From Oscillospiraceae bacterium (GTDB lineage: Bacteria > Bacillota > Clostridia > Oscillospirales > CAG-272), in NCBI GenBank assembly GCA_015065135.1, contig SVQY01000021.1:1-36802 (forward strand): a DNA stretch of 36,802 nucleotides, read 5' to 3'. The notes below the pieces were generated by a model that was not told where the DNA came from, ran no database searches, and saw only the letters and a list, made by a program, of their open reading frames with translations. Positions 1-8,226 of the stretch are shown piece after piece. The position numbers and the translations under genes were made by a program. The stretch's first letter is position 1, and each line of letters opens with the position of its first letter.

Positions 1-596
1 GATCTCGCGTGCATAGCGGCCAGGGTGATAACGGCGGCAACGGCCAGCGAGATCGCCAGCGTGGCGGCGATCACTGCGGTGGAGGTGGGGCGGTCGGTCA
101 GACGACGCAGACAGAACGCGGCCGCTACTGCAACGGTCAAGGGCAGCAGTACCAGCAGGCCCTGCAGCGGATCGCGGCTCAGCAGCGCCGCCGGAGCATA
201 GGCCAGAAGAGGCAGCAGCAGAGGCAGGATGAGCCGGCGCGTGCTGCCGTGCGCCAGCAGAAAGGCGCCGCAGCTACCGCCCACCAGGATCGCCAAAAAG
301 GCGGAGACAAGGGTCATCGGATCCTGCAGGGTAGGGATGTAGGCACTGAGCAGATAGACAGCAAAGGCGGGCAGCGCGTAGTAGAGCAGGCTGCGCAGTC
401 GGTGCAGCAGCAGATAGCAATACACGATGCAGACCACCGGAAACAGGCGTGAGATCAGCCACACATCGGATAATGGCAGCGCCAGGCAGGAAAGGAAGAA
501 GATCGCCGCCACCAGCGCGGTCTGACCCGTTGCAGGGGCGCGGAGGGATCCTTTCCACGCATTTCGCGCGGTATTCGGGTTGAGGGATTGTTCCAT
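1..596 (-). CDS. Multi-pass membrane protein, 5' part only
   Basis: An open frame reads from an ATG at 596 down to the window edge without a stop, giving 198 residues (MEQSLNPNTARNAWKGSL at the start). It is preceded by AAAGGAG six bases before the ATG and by a good promoter at 695-723. After about 25 polar residues the protein is almost continuously hydrophobic, with roughly six predicted membrane segments (first near residues 26-45), short loops, and Leu/Ala-rich helices. I do not recognise the family. The C-terminal part lies outside the window, so function and full length are unknown. It is transcribed divergently from the rimP operon. The gene is supported by frame, ribosome binding site and promoter rather than by homology. 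Confidence 0.72.
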   Translation of the reverse strand, partial: MEQSLNPNTARNAWKGSLRAPATGQTALVAAIFFLSCLALPLSDVWLISRLFPVVCIVYCYLLLHRLRSLLYYALPAFAVYLLSAYIPTLQDPMTLVSAFLAILVGGSCGAFLLAHGSTRRLILPLLLPLLAYAPAALLSRDPLQGLLVLLPLTVAVAAAFCLRRLTDRPTSTAVIAATLAISLAVAAVITLAAMHAR

Positions 597-694
597 GAAA
601 TACTCCTTTGGGAAAAATGCTGCGTGCGCAGCAACGCTTCAAAATAAATTCTGATTGCGCGCACAGATATTCTTATCCATTATACTATTTTAAT

Positions 695-723
695 ATTATA
701 TCATACAATTTGATGATTGTAAA
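695..723 (-). promoter_or_regulatory. Sigma-A type promoter for the membrane protein gene
   Basis: On the minus strand TTTACA (718-723) and TATAAT (695-700) are separated by 17 bases. A second possible -10 (TATAAT within 679-686) follows downstream. The whole 597-820 interval is AT-rich and holds no gene. It is the divergent control region of this gene and the rimP operon. Confidence 0.65.
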
Positions 724-823
724 CACATTAATTGAAGGAATTGTGAAAATTGACGGCAAAATCATTTTTTTACCTGCAAAATACGGAAAAAACGTCATTT
801 TTTAAAAAAATTGTATTTCCCCC

Positions 824-852
824 TTGAAAAAAGGCAAAAGTTGTGTTATAAT
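824..852 (+). promoter_or_regulatory. Promoter of the rimP-nusA-infB operon
   Basis: TTGAAA (824-829), a 17-base spacer and a perfect TATAAT (847-852) face the rimP gene. Transcription would start near 859, giving a leader of about 115 bases before rimP. No other strong promoter is visible before infB. Confidence 0.75.
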
Positions 853-874
853 GCATGCGGTATATGAAAAGTGT

Positions 875-900
875 GGAGCAGGCGAGATAAAGCCTGCTCC
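875..900 (+). promoter_or_regulatory. Leader hairpin ahead of rimP
   Basis: GGAGCAGGC (875-883) and GCCTGCTCC (892-900) form a perfect 9-bp stem with an 8-base loop, about 16 bases after the predicted transcription start. It is followed by the pyrimidine run TCTTTCTTGCCC, so it resembles an attenuator, but the U-tract is imperfect. Since nusA is in this operon, feedback at this hairpin is possible; that is inference only. Confidence 0.5.
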
Positions 901-974
901 TCTTTCTTGCCCACAAAAAATATACCGAAACGGTGTTTTTGATGGGCGCGGAACAAGCCGAAAGGAGAAGCGCA

Positions 975-1442
975 ATGGCCGGTGCAAAAAACATTGCAGA
1001 GACCGTATGGCAGGGCATCCAGCCCACCGCAGATGAGCTGGGGCTTCTGATCTGGGACGTAGAATTCGTCAAGGAGGGGGCGCGCAGGATCCTGCGTGTG
1101 ACCATCGATCATGAGGACGGTATCACTATTGAGGATTGCGAACGGATGCATCGCGCCATCGACCCCGTTTTGGACGAGATGGACCCCATCGACACCGCGT
1201 ACGATCTGGAGGTCAGCTCCCCCGGCATCGAGCGTGAGCTGCGCACGGATGCGCATATTGATGCCTGCATCGGTGAGCAGATCGAGGTGCGTTTTTTTGC
1301 CCCGTTCGAGGGTAAAAAGAGCATGGAGGGCATTCTGGCCGGCCGCAATGGCAGCGAGGAGCTTCTGCTGGAGATCGACGGCGCAGTACGCACACTGCCG
1401 CGCTCCGCGATCGCAAAAATGCGTACCGTATTCGTTTTTTGA
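975..1442 (+). CDS. rimP: Ribosome maturation factor RimP
   Basis: The 155-residue product matches RimP in length (about 150) and features: an N-terminal alpha/beta domain with GLLIWDVEFVKEGARRILRV, the family segment DCERMHRAIDPVLDE followed by YDLEVSSPGIERELR, and a C-terminal SH3-like part. RimP binds free 30S subunits and is needed for their maturation. I chose the ATG at 975 because AAAGGAG lies directly upstream; an in-frame ATG at 933 adds 14 residues but has no binding site. It is the first gene of the operon, 44 bases before nusA, the usual order in bacteria. Confidence 0.93.
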   Translation: MAGAKNIAETVWQGIQPTADELGLLIWDVEFVKEGARRILRVTIDHEDGITIEDCERMHRAIDPVLDEMDPIDTAYDLEVSSPGIERELRTDAHIDACIGEQIEVRFFAPFEGKKSMEGILAGRNGSEELLLEIDGAVRTLPRSAIAKMRTVFVF

Positions 1443-1486
1443 AGCAAAATAAGAACACATAAAGGTTTGTAGGAAAGGATTTAGCC

Positions 1487-2527
1487 ATGGCAACCAAAAG
1501 CAGTAAGGAATCGTTTGTAAATGCGCTGGAGCTTCTTGAGAAAGAGAAGGGCATTCCGAAGGAGTATATGATCGAGCGGATCGAGAACGCACTTGTTTCC
1601 GCTTATCACAAGGAATACGGCGCAGGCGCCAACGTGCGCATCGAATTCAATCTGGAAAAGGACGACATCCGCGTTTATCAGCAGATGACTGTTGTCGAGA
1701 CTGTGACCGATCCCGAGCTGGAGATCACGCTGGAGGAGGCAAGATCGCACAATAAGCGCTTCAAGCTGGGCCAGCTGGTCGAGATCCGGGTCAAGCCCGA
1801 AAATTTCCGCCGCCTGTCCGCTGCTGCGGCCAAGTCTGTGATCATCCAGAGCATCCGCGAGGGTGAGCGCAAGGTGCAGCAGGATAAGTACGAGAGCCAG
1901 CGTGATGAGATCATCACCGCTACCGTGAGCAAGATCGACCCCGTGAACGGCAACGTCGTGCTGGAGACCGATACCGGTCGCGCCGTGCTGCTGCACGACG
2001 AGCAGATCCCCGGCGAGGAGTTTTACGTGGGCGATCGCGTCAAGGTGTTTGTGATGGAGGTCAACAAGGAGGCAAGAGGGCCTCTGGTCACTCTTTCCCG
2101 TACCCATGCCGGTCTGGTGCGCAGACTGTTCGAGCTGGAGGTTCCCGAGATCGCCGACGGCGTTGTGATGATCAAGGGCGTTTCCCGCGAGGCAGGCGTG
2201 CGCAGCAAGGTGGCTGTGTTCTCTCGTGATGCTGACGTCGATCCCGTCGGTGCTTGTATCGGTAACCGCGGTATGCGTATTGCCGGTATCGTTGACGAGC
2301 TGCGCGGTGAGAAGATCGATATCATCAACTACAGCGAGGAGCCTGAGCAGTTCATTGCAGCCGCTCTTTCCCCCGCTCGCGTGATCTCCGTGGAGATGAC
2401 CGGCGACCGCGCTTGCCGCGTGCTGGTGGATCCCGATCAGCTGTCTCTGGCTATTGGCCGTGAGGGTCTGAACGCTCGCCTGGCTGCCAGACTGACCGGC
2501 TACAAGATCGACATTAAGGCCGAATAA
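1487..2527 (+). CDS. nusA: Transcription termination/antitermination protein NusA
   Basis: This 346-residue protein has the NusA layout: an N-terminal RNA polymerase binding domain (about 1-125), an S1 domain (about 130-200, with VVLETDTGRAVLL), and two KH domains (KH1 with VGACIGNRGMRIAGIVDEL near 255-275, KH2 with LSLAIGREGLNARLAARLTG near 320-340). It ends right after KH2, as in Gram-positive NusA, and lacks the C-terminal acidic repeats of the E. coli protein. NusA controls pausing, intrinsic termination and antitermination on RNA polymerase. GAAAGGA lies ahead of the ATG. Its gene sits between rimP and rnpM. Confidence 0.96.
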   Translation: MATKSSKESFVNALELLEKEKGIPKEYMIERIENALVSAYHKEYGAGANVRIEFNLEKDDIRVYQQMTVVETVTDPELEITLEEARSHNKRFKLGQLVEIRVKPENFRRLSAAAAKSVIIQSIREGERKVQQDKYESQRDEIITATVSKIDPVNGNVVLETDTGRAVLLHDEQIPGEEFYVGDRVKVFVMEVNKEARGPLVTLSRTHAGLVRRLFELEVPEIADGVVMIKGVSREAGVRSKVAVFSRDADVDPVGACIGNRGMRIAGIVDELRGEKIDIINYSEEPEQFIAAALSPARVISVEMTGDRACRVLVDPDQLSLAIGREGLNARLAARLTGYKIDIKAE

Positions 2528-2553
2528 GCCCCCTAACGGGTAGAGAAAATAAG

Positions 2554-2829
2554 ATGGAACAACGAAAAAAGAAGATCCCCGAGCGCCAGTGCCTCGGCTG
2601 CGGTGAGCATCGCCCTAAGGTGGAGCTCCTGCGTGTGGTACGTTCGCCCGAGGGGGTCGTCTCGCTGGATTTTACAGGAAAGAAATCCGGCAGAGGCGCA
2701 TATATTTGTAAGAAGCTTGCTTGCCTGAAGCTGGCACAACGCAAGCGTAGCCTTGCCAGAAATCTGGAATGTGAGATCCCGGATGAGGTCTATGCCGCGC
2801 TGGAGGAGCAGTTTCATGCAGAGCAATGA
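2554..2829 (+). CDS. rnpM: RnpM/YlxR, RNase P modulator (DUF448)
   Basis: The 91-residue basic protein carries the YlxR hallmarks: RQCLGCGEHRPKVELLRVVR near the N-terminus and GRGAYICKKLACLKLAQRKR in the middle, followed by a helical end. Family members are small RNA-binding proteins, and the Bacillus protein has been reported to modulate RNase P. The gene lies 26 bases after nusA, and its last 14 bases overlap the start of the next gene, so both are probably translationally coupled. The order nusA-ylxR-ylxQ-infB is the classic Firmicute order. Confidence 0.92.
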   Translation: MEQRKKKIPERQCLGCGEHRPKVELLRVVRSPEGVVSLDFTGKKSGRGAYICKKLACLKLAQRKRSLARNLECEIPDEVYAALEEQFHAEQ

Positions 2830-3145
2830 GGAAAAGGCGATACGTCTGCTGGGCTTTGCCGCAAGAGCAAGGCGGATCACGGTGGGCGTTCCTCTGATCT
2901 GCGCCGCCCTGCAAAAGGGGGCTGCAGGCAAAACGCCGCTGCTGGTATTGCTGGCATCCGATGCCTCTGCCAATACCGCAAAGCGGATCGCCGACCGCAC
3001 CGCTTATTATCACGTGCCCCTGCACGCGCTGACCGCTGACGGTGCGCGACTGGCGCTGGCCGTTGGCAAGCGCGATGGCACGGTGGCGGCCGTTGGCATC
3101 ACCGATCCCGAGCTGGCAGGGGCAATTGCCGCACAATTTGCATAA
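2816..3145 (+). CDS. L7Ae-family ribosomal-protein-like YlxQ
   Basis: The protein has 109 residues. MQSNEEKAIRLLGFAARARR at the start followed by ITVG, then LLVLLASDASANTAKRI and a C-terminal AAVGITDPELAGAI region, fit the L7Ae/L30e/S12e fold of YlxQ (L7Ae-like RNA-binding proteins of Firmicutes). The fold binds kink-turn RNAs. The chosen ATG at 2816 lies inside the end of rnpM, with GGAGG 11 bases upstream. An in-frame ATG at 2753 would only add residues encoded within rnpM in another frame. The sequence is Ala-rich and shows nothing broken. Confidence 0.85.
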   Translation: MQSNEEKAIRLLGFAARARRITVGVPLICAALQKGAAGKTPLLVLLASDASANTAKRIADRTAYYHVPLHALTADGARLALAVGKRDGTVAAVGITDPELAGAIAAQFA

Positions 3146-3226
3146 GATCACATCTGGTGTGGATGGGAAGTAAACTTACACTTTGAAGCCTTCGGCGCGG
3201 ACCGCCGGAGCGATACAGGAGGAAAC

Positions 3227-6121
3227 ATGGCGTTTAAAATTACACAACTCGCAAAGGATCTCGGCATCAAGAGCAAGGATATCACCGAGCTGATGACTGC
3301 CCGTGGAATGGAGTGCAAGACCACGCAGAAAACTCTCACTCCCGAGGAATTCAATGTTGTTTTCGAGCTTTTGACCAGAAGCAAGCAGGTCAGCGGCATC
3401 GACGATTATCTTTTTGGTGATACCTATATTCCCACCAAGGCGCCTGCGAAGAAGGCACCCGTGGAGGCAGCACCCGAAAAGAAGGAAGAGGAGGCAGTTG
3501 CCGCACCGGCACCTGTCAAGGAGAGTGCACCCAAAACGCCCGAGGTAAAGGCAGAGCCTGCAAAGAAGGCGCCCAAGGAGACCGAAAAGAAGGTCACCGA
3601 GGCTGCAGCACCCGTAGAAAAGAAGGAAGAGAAGAAGGCAGAGCCCGAGGTGGAGTCCGCACCGCAGAAGGAAGCTGCCCAGAAGCCTGCAGCAGAGGCA
3701 ACCTCCGCCCCCGCTGCCGCAACCAAGCCCGCGGAGGCAAAGCCCGCTACTGCGGCAAAGCCTGCTGCCCCCCGCACCTACAACATTCCCCAGAATCTGA
3801 TGGCTACCATGCAGCGCCCCGCTGCCGGCAGCAACGCGCAGCGTCCTGCCCCCGGTAATCGTCCCGCAGGCGACCGTCCTGCCGGTGACCGCTTCGGCGC
3901 GCGCCCCGCTGCTCCCGCTACCGCGCAGAGCGGCAGACCTGCTGACCGCAACGGCGATCGCTTCGGCAATCCCTTCGGTGGCAGCAAGCCGGCCTTTGGC
4001 GGCCGCGATCAGCAGCCCCGTATGCAGAATGACCGCAACCGCAACGGTGGCGGCAACAATAGCTTCAACCGCGACAAGGATGAGGGCGGCCGCGCACCCC
4101 GCGAGCATTTCCAGGTGCAGGCTATCGTCCGTGGCCAGACCCCTAAGGGCACCGATAACAGCCAGAAGGCGCGTGGCACCCGTGTGGTGGATATGCGCGG
4201 CTCCAGCGTTGACCTTTCCAAGTACGACGAGCGTCTGGATACCTTTGTGCCGGATGCCGTGCGCGATGCGCGCGGTGGCAACCAGCGCTTGAAGAAGCAG
4301 CAGGTCGGTACCCACGCCATGACCGCCGGTAAGAAGGGGAAGGGCGGCAAGAGCTCCGCACCCGTTACCAAGCAGGCCAACTCTGTGGTGCTGCCCGAGG
4401 AGATCACCGTCAGCGAATTCGCATCCCGTATGAAGATCGCCCCTGCGCAGGTGGTCAAGCAGCTGATGATGATGGGTATGATGGTCACCTTGAACCAGAC
4501 CATCGACTTTGACACCGCATATCTTATTGCTACCGAGCTTGGTGTTGAGGCGACCAAGGAGGTCGTGGTCAGCATTGAGGAGAAGCTCTTTGATGAGGCC
4601 GAGGATGCCGAGGAGAACCTTGTCGAGCGCGCACCCGTCGTTTGCGTGATGGGCCACGTTGACCACGGCAAGACCTCGCTGCTGGATGCTATCCGTCACA
4701 CTCATGTGACTGCGGGTGAGGCAGGCGGCATTACCCAGCACATCGGCGCTTACCGTGTGAAGGCAGGCGGCAGGGATATTACCTTCCTGGATACCCCCGG
4801 TCACGAGGCCTTTACCTCGATGCGTGCCCGCGGTGCTCAGTCCACCGATATTGCTATTCTGGTGGTGGCCGCCGATGACGGCATCATGCCTCAGACCGTT
4901 GAGGCGATCAATCACGCCAAGGCAGCAGGTATTGATATCATCGTTGCCATCAATAAAATGGATAAGCCCACCGCAAATCCCGACGTGGTCAAGCAGGCGC
5001 TGACCAACTATAGCCTGGTGCCCGAGGAGTGGGGCGGTGATGTCATTTGCGTGCCCGTATCCGCGCTGACCGGTATGGGCATCGACGATCTGCTGGAGAA
5101 TGTCATTCTCGTGGCAGATATGAAGGAGCTGAAGGCCAACCCCGACCGCCGCGCCAAGGGCCTTGTGATCGAGTCCCGTCTGGATAAGGGCTGCGGCCCC
5201 GTGGCGACCATTCTGGTACAGAACGGTACGCTGCACACCGGTGACATCATTATTGCCGGCACCGCTGTTGGCCGTGTCCGTAGCATGAAGGATCACACCG
5301 GCCGTATCGTCAAGAGCGCAGGCCCCTCTGTGCCCGTTGAGATCATCGGCCTTGCCGAGGTTCCCGAGGCGGGCGACGACTTTGCCGCTGTTGAGGATGA
5401 GCGTATGGCAAGAACCCTTGCCGATCAGCGTCGCGACAAGGCGAAGGAGGAGGGCTTCAAGGCCAATGCCCGTGCCAACCTCAACGATCTGTTCGCACAG
5501 ATCTCCGACGGCGTGAAGGAGCTGAACATCATCGTCAAGGCCGACGTGGTCGGCTCTGCCGAGGCCGTGAAGCAATCTCTGGAGAAGCTCACCAACGAGG
5601 AGGTCAAGGTCCGCGTGATCCACGCTGCCGCAGGCGGCATTATCGAGGGCGACGTTATGCTGGCTGCCGCATCCAATGCGATCATCGTCGGCTTCAATGT
5701 GCGTCCCGACAAGGCCGCGATCGACTCCGCTGACCGTCAGGGCGTGGATATCCGCACCTACCGCGTCATTTACGAGTGCATCGAGGAGGTCACCGCCGCA
5801 ATGAAGGGTATGCTGGCGCCCAAGTTCACCGAGGTCGTGCTGGGTCACGCCGAGGTCCGCCAGACCATTCACGTGCCCAACGTTGGATTTATCGCCGGCT
5901 CCTACGTGCAGGACGGCAAGATCACCCGTGCTTCTCAGATCCGTGTGGTCCGTGACGGCGTTGTGATCTTTGAGGATAAGATCGGCTCTCTGCGCCGCTT
6001 CAAGGATGATGTGAAGGAAGTGGCAGACGGCTATGAATGCGGTATCGCTCTGGATCGCTTCAACGATATCAAGATCGGCGATATTCTGGAAGCCTTCGTG
6101 ATGGAGGAGATCAAGCAATAA
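3227..6121 (+). CDS. infB: Translation initiation factor IF-2
   Basis: The 964-residue product has an N-terminal helical IF2_N module (about 1-55), a long low-complexity linker (about 65-380: first Ala/Pro/Lys/Glu-rich, then Arg/Gly/Asn/Asp-rich), a second IF2_N module (about 390-440) and the GTPase core. G-motifs are clear: GHVDHGKT (476-483), DTPGH (522-526), NKMD (576-579) and SALTG. Domains II, III and IV follow to the end. IF-2 delivers initiator tRNA to the 30S subunit and promotes subunit joining. AGGAGG precedes the ATG. The linker is longer than in many relatives. The gene lies 81 bases after ylxQ. Confidence 0.97.
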   Translation: MAFKITQLAKDLGIKSKDITELMTARGMECKTTQKTLTPEEFNVVFELLTRSKQVSGIDDYLFGDTYIPTKAPAKKAPVEAAPEKKEEEAVAAPAPVKESAPKTPEVKAEPAKKAPKETEKKVTEAAAPVEKKEEKKAEPEVESAPQKEAAQKPAAEATSAPAAATKPAEAKPATAAKPAAPRTYNIPQNLMATMQRPAAGSNAQRPAPGNRPAGDRPAGDRFGARPAAPATAQSGRPADRNGDRFGNPFGGSKPAFGGRDQQPRMQNDRNRNGGGNNSFNRDKDEGGRAPREHFQVQAIVRGQTPKGTDNSQKARGTRVVDMRGSSVDLSKYDERLDTFVPDAVRDARGGNQRLKKQQVGTHAMTAGKKGKGGKSSAPVTKQANSVVLPEEITVSEFASRMKIAPAQVVKQLMMMGMMVTLNQTIDFDTAYLIATELGVEATKEVVVSIEEKLFDEAEDAEENLVERAPVVCVMGHVDHGKTSLLDAIRHTHVTAGEAGGITQHIGAYRVKAGGRDITFLDTPGHEAFTSMRARGAQSTDIAILVVAADDGIMPQTVEAINHAKAAGIDIIVAINKMDKPTANPDVVKQALTNYSLVPEEWGGDVICVPVSALTGMGIDDLLENVILVADMKELKANPDRRAKGLVIESRLDKGCGPVATILVQNGTLHTGDIIIAGTAVGRVRSMKDHTGRIVKSAGPSVPVEIIGLAEVPEAGDDFAAVEDERMARTLADQRRDKAKEEGFKANARANLNDLFAQISDGVKELNIIVKADVVGSAEAVKQSLEKLTNEEVKVRVIHAAAGGIIEGDVMLAAASNAIIVGFNVRPDKAAIDSADRQGVDIRTYRVIYECIEEVTAAMKGMLAPKFTEVVLGHAEVRQTIHVPNVGFIAGSYVQDGKITRASQIRVVRDGVVIFEDKIGSLRRFKDDVKEVADGYECGIALDRFNDIKIGDILEAFVMEEIKQ

Positions 6122-6170
6122 TCCGCTTGGATTTGCCTGATTCTCTGTTCCAAGCAAAGGAGGTTTTCCA

Positions 6171-6596
6171 ATGGTTTATGAAAAATCCTGCGGCGCACTG
6201 GTGGTGCGCCGCGAGGGAGATCAATATTTTGTGCTGATGATCCGCCATAAGGCGAAGGGCAACCGTTCCTTCCCCAAGGGCCATATGGAGGAAGGGGAGA
6301 GCGAATACATCACCGCGCTGCGGGAAGTGATGGAGGAGACCTCCTCCCGTATCGCCATCATCTCGGATTTCCGTGCCACGGTCAACTATAGCCCGTCGCC
6401 CGGGGTGATGAAGGAAGTGGTCTATTTTCTGGCCTTTACCACCAACCCCGATATCAAGCCGCGGGAGGGTGAGATCGCCGAGGTGGAATGGATCCCTCTG
6501 GAGCGCGCCGAGGAGTGCCTTGCGCACGAAAATGACAAGACGGTATTCCGTGCCGCTATGGAGCGTATGCAGCATATGTCTGTGCATATTAAGTGA
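6171..6596 (+). CDS. Nudix hydrolase
   Basis: The 141-residue protein holds a Nudix box at residues 37-59 (G-x5-E-x7-REVMEE); the usual Gly near the end of the box is Ser58. Catalytic Glu55/Glu56 and Arg51-Glu52 are present. The segment KGNRSFPKGHMEEGES and the lysine-rich front resemble diadenosine-tetraphosphate hydrolase-type or MutT-like members, so a nucleotide-diphosphate substrate is likely but not defined. AAAGGAGG precedes the ATG. It starts 49 bases after infB and is followed by a strong terminator hairpin, so it is probably the last gene of the infB operon, where rbfA would be expected. Confidence 0.88.
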   Translation: MVYEKSCGALVVRREGDQYFVLMIRHKAKGNRSFPKGHMEEGESEYITALREVMEETSSRIAIISDFRATVNYSPSPGVMKEVVYFLAFTTNPDIKPREGEIAEVEWIPLERAEECLAHENDKTVFRAAMERMQHMSVHIK

Positions 6597-6696
6597 TGGA
6601 CGAAAGAGAAGGGAGACCCCCTTTTGCGAAAGGGGGTCTCCCTTCTCTTTGTTTGCCCTTGGCAAACAAATTCATTTCCCTCTACCGAAAACCTTT
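6597..6696 (-). repeat. Double-hairpin interspersed repeat, copy A
   Basis: This is one of four related elements of about 100 bp in the window, inverted relative to the others. Read on the minus strand it has AAAGGTTTTCGG, then ATGAATTTG, a small hairpin (GTTTGCC/GGCAAAC) and a long GC-rich hairpin ending in CTCTTT. It fills the space right after the Nudix gene stop. Confidence 0.75.
6603..6650 (+). terminator. Terminator hairpin after the infB/Nudix operon
   Basis: A perfect 22-bp stem (6603-6624 with 6629-6650) has a TGCG loop and ends in CTCTTTGTTTG. The stem contains GACCCCC/GGGGGTC. It is the large hairpin of repeat copy A, so the repeat probably provides the terminator. Confidence 0.7.
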
Positions 6697-6762
6697 ACAC
6701 AAAAAACGTGATACGTGTAAGGCTTTTGCGCGCATTTTGTGTGTTATATTGCTATGCAAGTT

Positions 6763-6892
6763 GGCAAACTTGGGATAAACGTGTCATCTCTAAGCCAGCT
6801 TGCCGCAGGCAAGCAGCTCAAGTTTGTCTTGTCGCCCATCGGGGCTCCATTTTGCTGCGCAAAACCGCCAAACCTGGAATAAGCGTGTCATC
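6763..6892. repeat. Imperfect 26-bp direct repeat next to the palindromic element
   Basis: The 26-base segments 6763-6788 and 6867-6892 match at 22 positions; both end in CGTGTCATC. The second copy runs into the left end of the 320-bp element. The first is followed by a 7-bp hairpin (6798-6804/6808-6814). It may be a remnant of a second element end. No gene is seen here. Confidence 0.5.
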
Positions 6893-7204
6893 CTGAGCGG
6901 AGGGCGTAGCCCGTAGCCGAACTTTTGGTAGGCGAGGCTTGCCGAGCGGACAAAAGCGCAAGCGCTTTGCGCGCAGCGGGATCTCGTATGGAGTTTGGAT
7001 AGCTCTTTGAAGCAAGTGTTACTTTCTTTGTGCTGCGTAATGGATGTAACACCTGTCGGGAAAGCTATTGGTCGTCCTTAGTAGATCCCTGCGGTCGCTC
7101 CACCTCGCCTTTGGCGAGCTACACTCCCTTGGTTTTGCTCGTTTGCTGACGCTGCACCTCGCAAAACTTCGACTACGGGCTTCGCCCTCCGCTCAGGATG
7201 ACAC
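6885..7204. repeat. 320-bp MITE-like palindromic element
   Basis: The outer 43-bp ends (6885-6927 and 7162-7204) are inverted copies with three mismatches; both begin GTGTCATCCTGAGCGGAGGG. Inside, three more inverted pairs (6978-6984/7083-7089, 6998-7004/7063-7069, 7016-7022/7046-7052) share one centre near 7034, so the whole element can fold into one long hairpin. It contains no credible gene; short frames here lack binding sites and promoters. The TGTCATCCTGAGC end resembles non-coding repeats common in bacterial genomes. Confidence 0.7.
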
Positions 7205-7302
7205 ACGGAGTCCAAGCTTGGCGGTAACGAGTACGTTTTGATCGATCCGAAAGCTTCGAGTATAGAAGGTGAATTTGTTTTTGCTCCTCTTGTGGGTCAC
7301 TC

Positions 7303-7330
7303 TTGACATTTCTTCTGTTTTGGTTATAAT
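7303..7330 (+). promoter_or_regulatory. Consensus promoter for the Cys-tail membrane protein
   Basis: TTGACA (7303-7308), a 16-base spacer and TATAAT (7325-7330) are both perfect. The promoter lies after the upstream in-frame ATG at 7269, which excludes that codon as the start. Confidence 0.8.
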
Positions 7331-7349
7331 GAAATCCAGAGGTGATAGC

Positions 7350-8066
7350 ATGATCGCATTTTTAAAAAACAGAGGCAGGGCGCTCGTTGTGATGCTGTTT
7401 ACAGCACTTTCTTTTGTGATCTTTCCGCTTTTAACTGCGGTGGCCTGCCGGTTCTTGGGCGAGTGGTTTAACGGTATCGTGGCAGGCATCTTATTGATGG
7501 TTTTGGCGCTGGTGTTGCATCGTTTCGGAGATATGTATGCCGTTTGCTATGTGATCAGCTTTTTGCTGAATACAGTCGGTATGGGCTGCTTTGCATCATC
7601 TTATTATCTTTATAGCGGAATACCGTCAGCGCTGCCCGACTTGTTGCCCTCTGTGCTGCTGCCTTTGGGTTTGATGCTGATCATTTGCGCGGCTTTGACC
7701 GCATTTCCGCAGATCAAGCACGTTTTCGCAGGCGTTGGCGCCATCCTGCTTGTGGGATCGATCGTGACGGCTATTGTGTTCTGGGTCAGGCGGGGCGGTG
7801 AATTTTATGCCTTTTCGCTATTTTCGTTGCTTGTGGCAGGCTTTCATCTTTGTGTTTGTATGGCTACGGTGAATGAGCCCGAGCGCTGTCTTTTGCGTGA
7901 TGTTTCCTTCGGCGGCTTCGGTATGTTTGGCGGAGTGGGCATTGCGGTGTTGATCGCTATTTTTTGTATCGGTGGCGATGGTTGCGATTGCGATTGCTGT
8001 GATTGCTATGATTGCTGCGATTGGAATGGCGGTGGCTCCAAAAGGAAAAAGAAAAAGTTGAAATAA
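7350..8066 (+). CDS. Membrane protein with Cys/Asp-rich C-terminal tail
   Basis: The 238-residue protein has about seven to eight hydrophobic segments between residues 10 and 205 and then a striking tail (last ~32 residues): GGDGCDCDCCDCYDCCDWN, followed by GGGSKRKKKKLK. The tail has eight Cys and seven Asp in about 17 residues, made by repeated GATTGC/GATTGT units, then a lysine cluster. Such a tail could bind metal, but no known family is recognised. The start at 7350 follows AGAGGTGAT; the ATGs at 7269 and 7329 lie upstream of or within the promoter -10. It is a single-gene unit ending at repeat copy B. Confidence 0.75.
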   Translation: MIAFLKNRGRALVVMLFTALSFVIFPLLTAVACRFLGEWFNGIVAGILLMVLALVLHRFGDMYAVCYVISFLLNTVGMGCFASSYYLYSGIPSALPDLLPSVLLPLGLMLIICAALTAFPQIKHVFAGVGAILLVGSIVTAIVFWVRRGGEFYAFSLFSLLVAGFHLCVCMATVNEPERCLLRDVSFGGFGMFGGVGIAVLIAIFCIGGDGCDCDCCDCYDCCDWNGGGSKRKKKKLK

Positions 8067-8096
8067 TTCATCCCGTTAGGGCGCTTTTTTGCTTTA

Positions 8097-8198
8097 AAAG
8101 CTTTTGGGCGTGGATGGTGAATTTGTTTTTGCGGAGGCAAAATGGGAGAGGAAGGAGCCCCCTTTTCTCGAAAAGGGGGCTCCTTCCTCTTTATATCG
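8097..8198 (+). repeat. Double-hairpin interspersed repeat, copy B
   Basis: It begins AAAGCTTTTGGGCG, contains GGTGAATTTGTTTTTGC, a short hairpin (TTTTGC/GGCAAAA) and a long hairpin, then TTATATCG. The first about 45 bases are identical to copy C. It lies between convergent genes. Confidence 0.75.
8147..8190. terminator. Bidirectional terminator hairpin between convergent genes
   Basis: A perfect 20-bp stem (8147-8166/8171-8190) with CTCG loop holds GAGCCCCC/GGGGGCTC. It is the large hairpin of repeat copy B and serves the membrane protein gene and probably the GH2 gene. Confidence 0.65.
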
Positions 8199-8226
8199 TC
8201 TTTATATCGTTATATCGTCGATCCCA

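Noticed and set aside
3176-6157. Very long reading frame on the minus strand (993 residues) opposite infB
   Set aside because: It is the antisense shadow of infB. The sense frame has all IF-2 motifs; the antisense protein is rich in His/Gly/Leu without domains and has no binding site.
7269-7349. Upstream in-frame ATG for the Cys-tail protein adding 27 residues
   Set aside because: The TTGACA and TATAAT boxes lie inside this extension, so it would be upstream of the transcript start.
6597-7349. CRISPR array or small RNA gene cluster in the repeat-rich gap
   Set aside because: Repeats are palindromic and irregular, with no evenly spaced direct repeats and no cas genes nearby.
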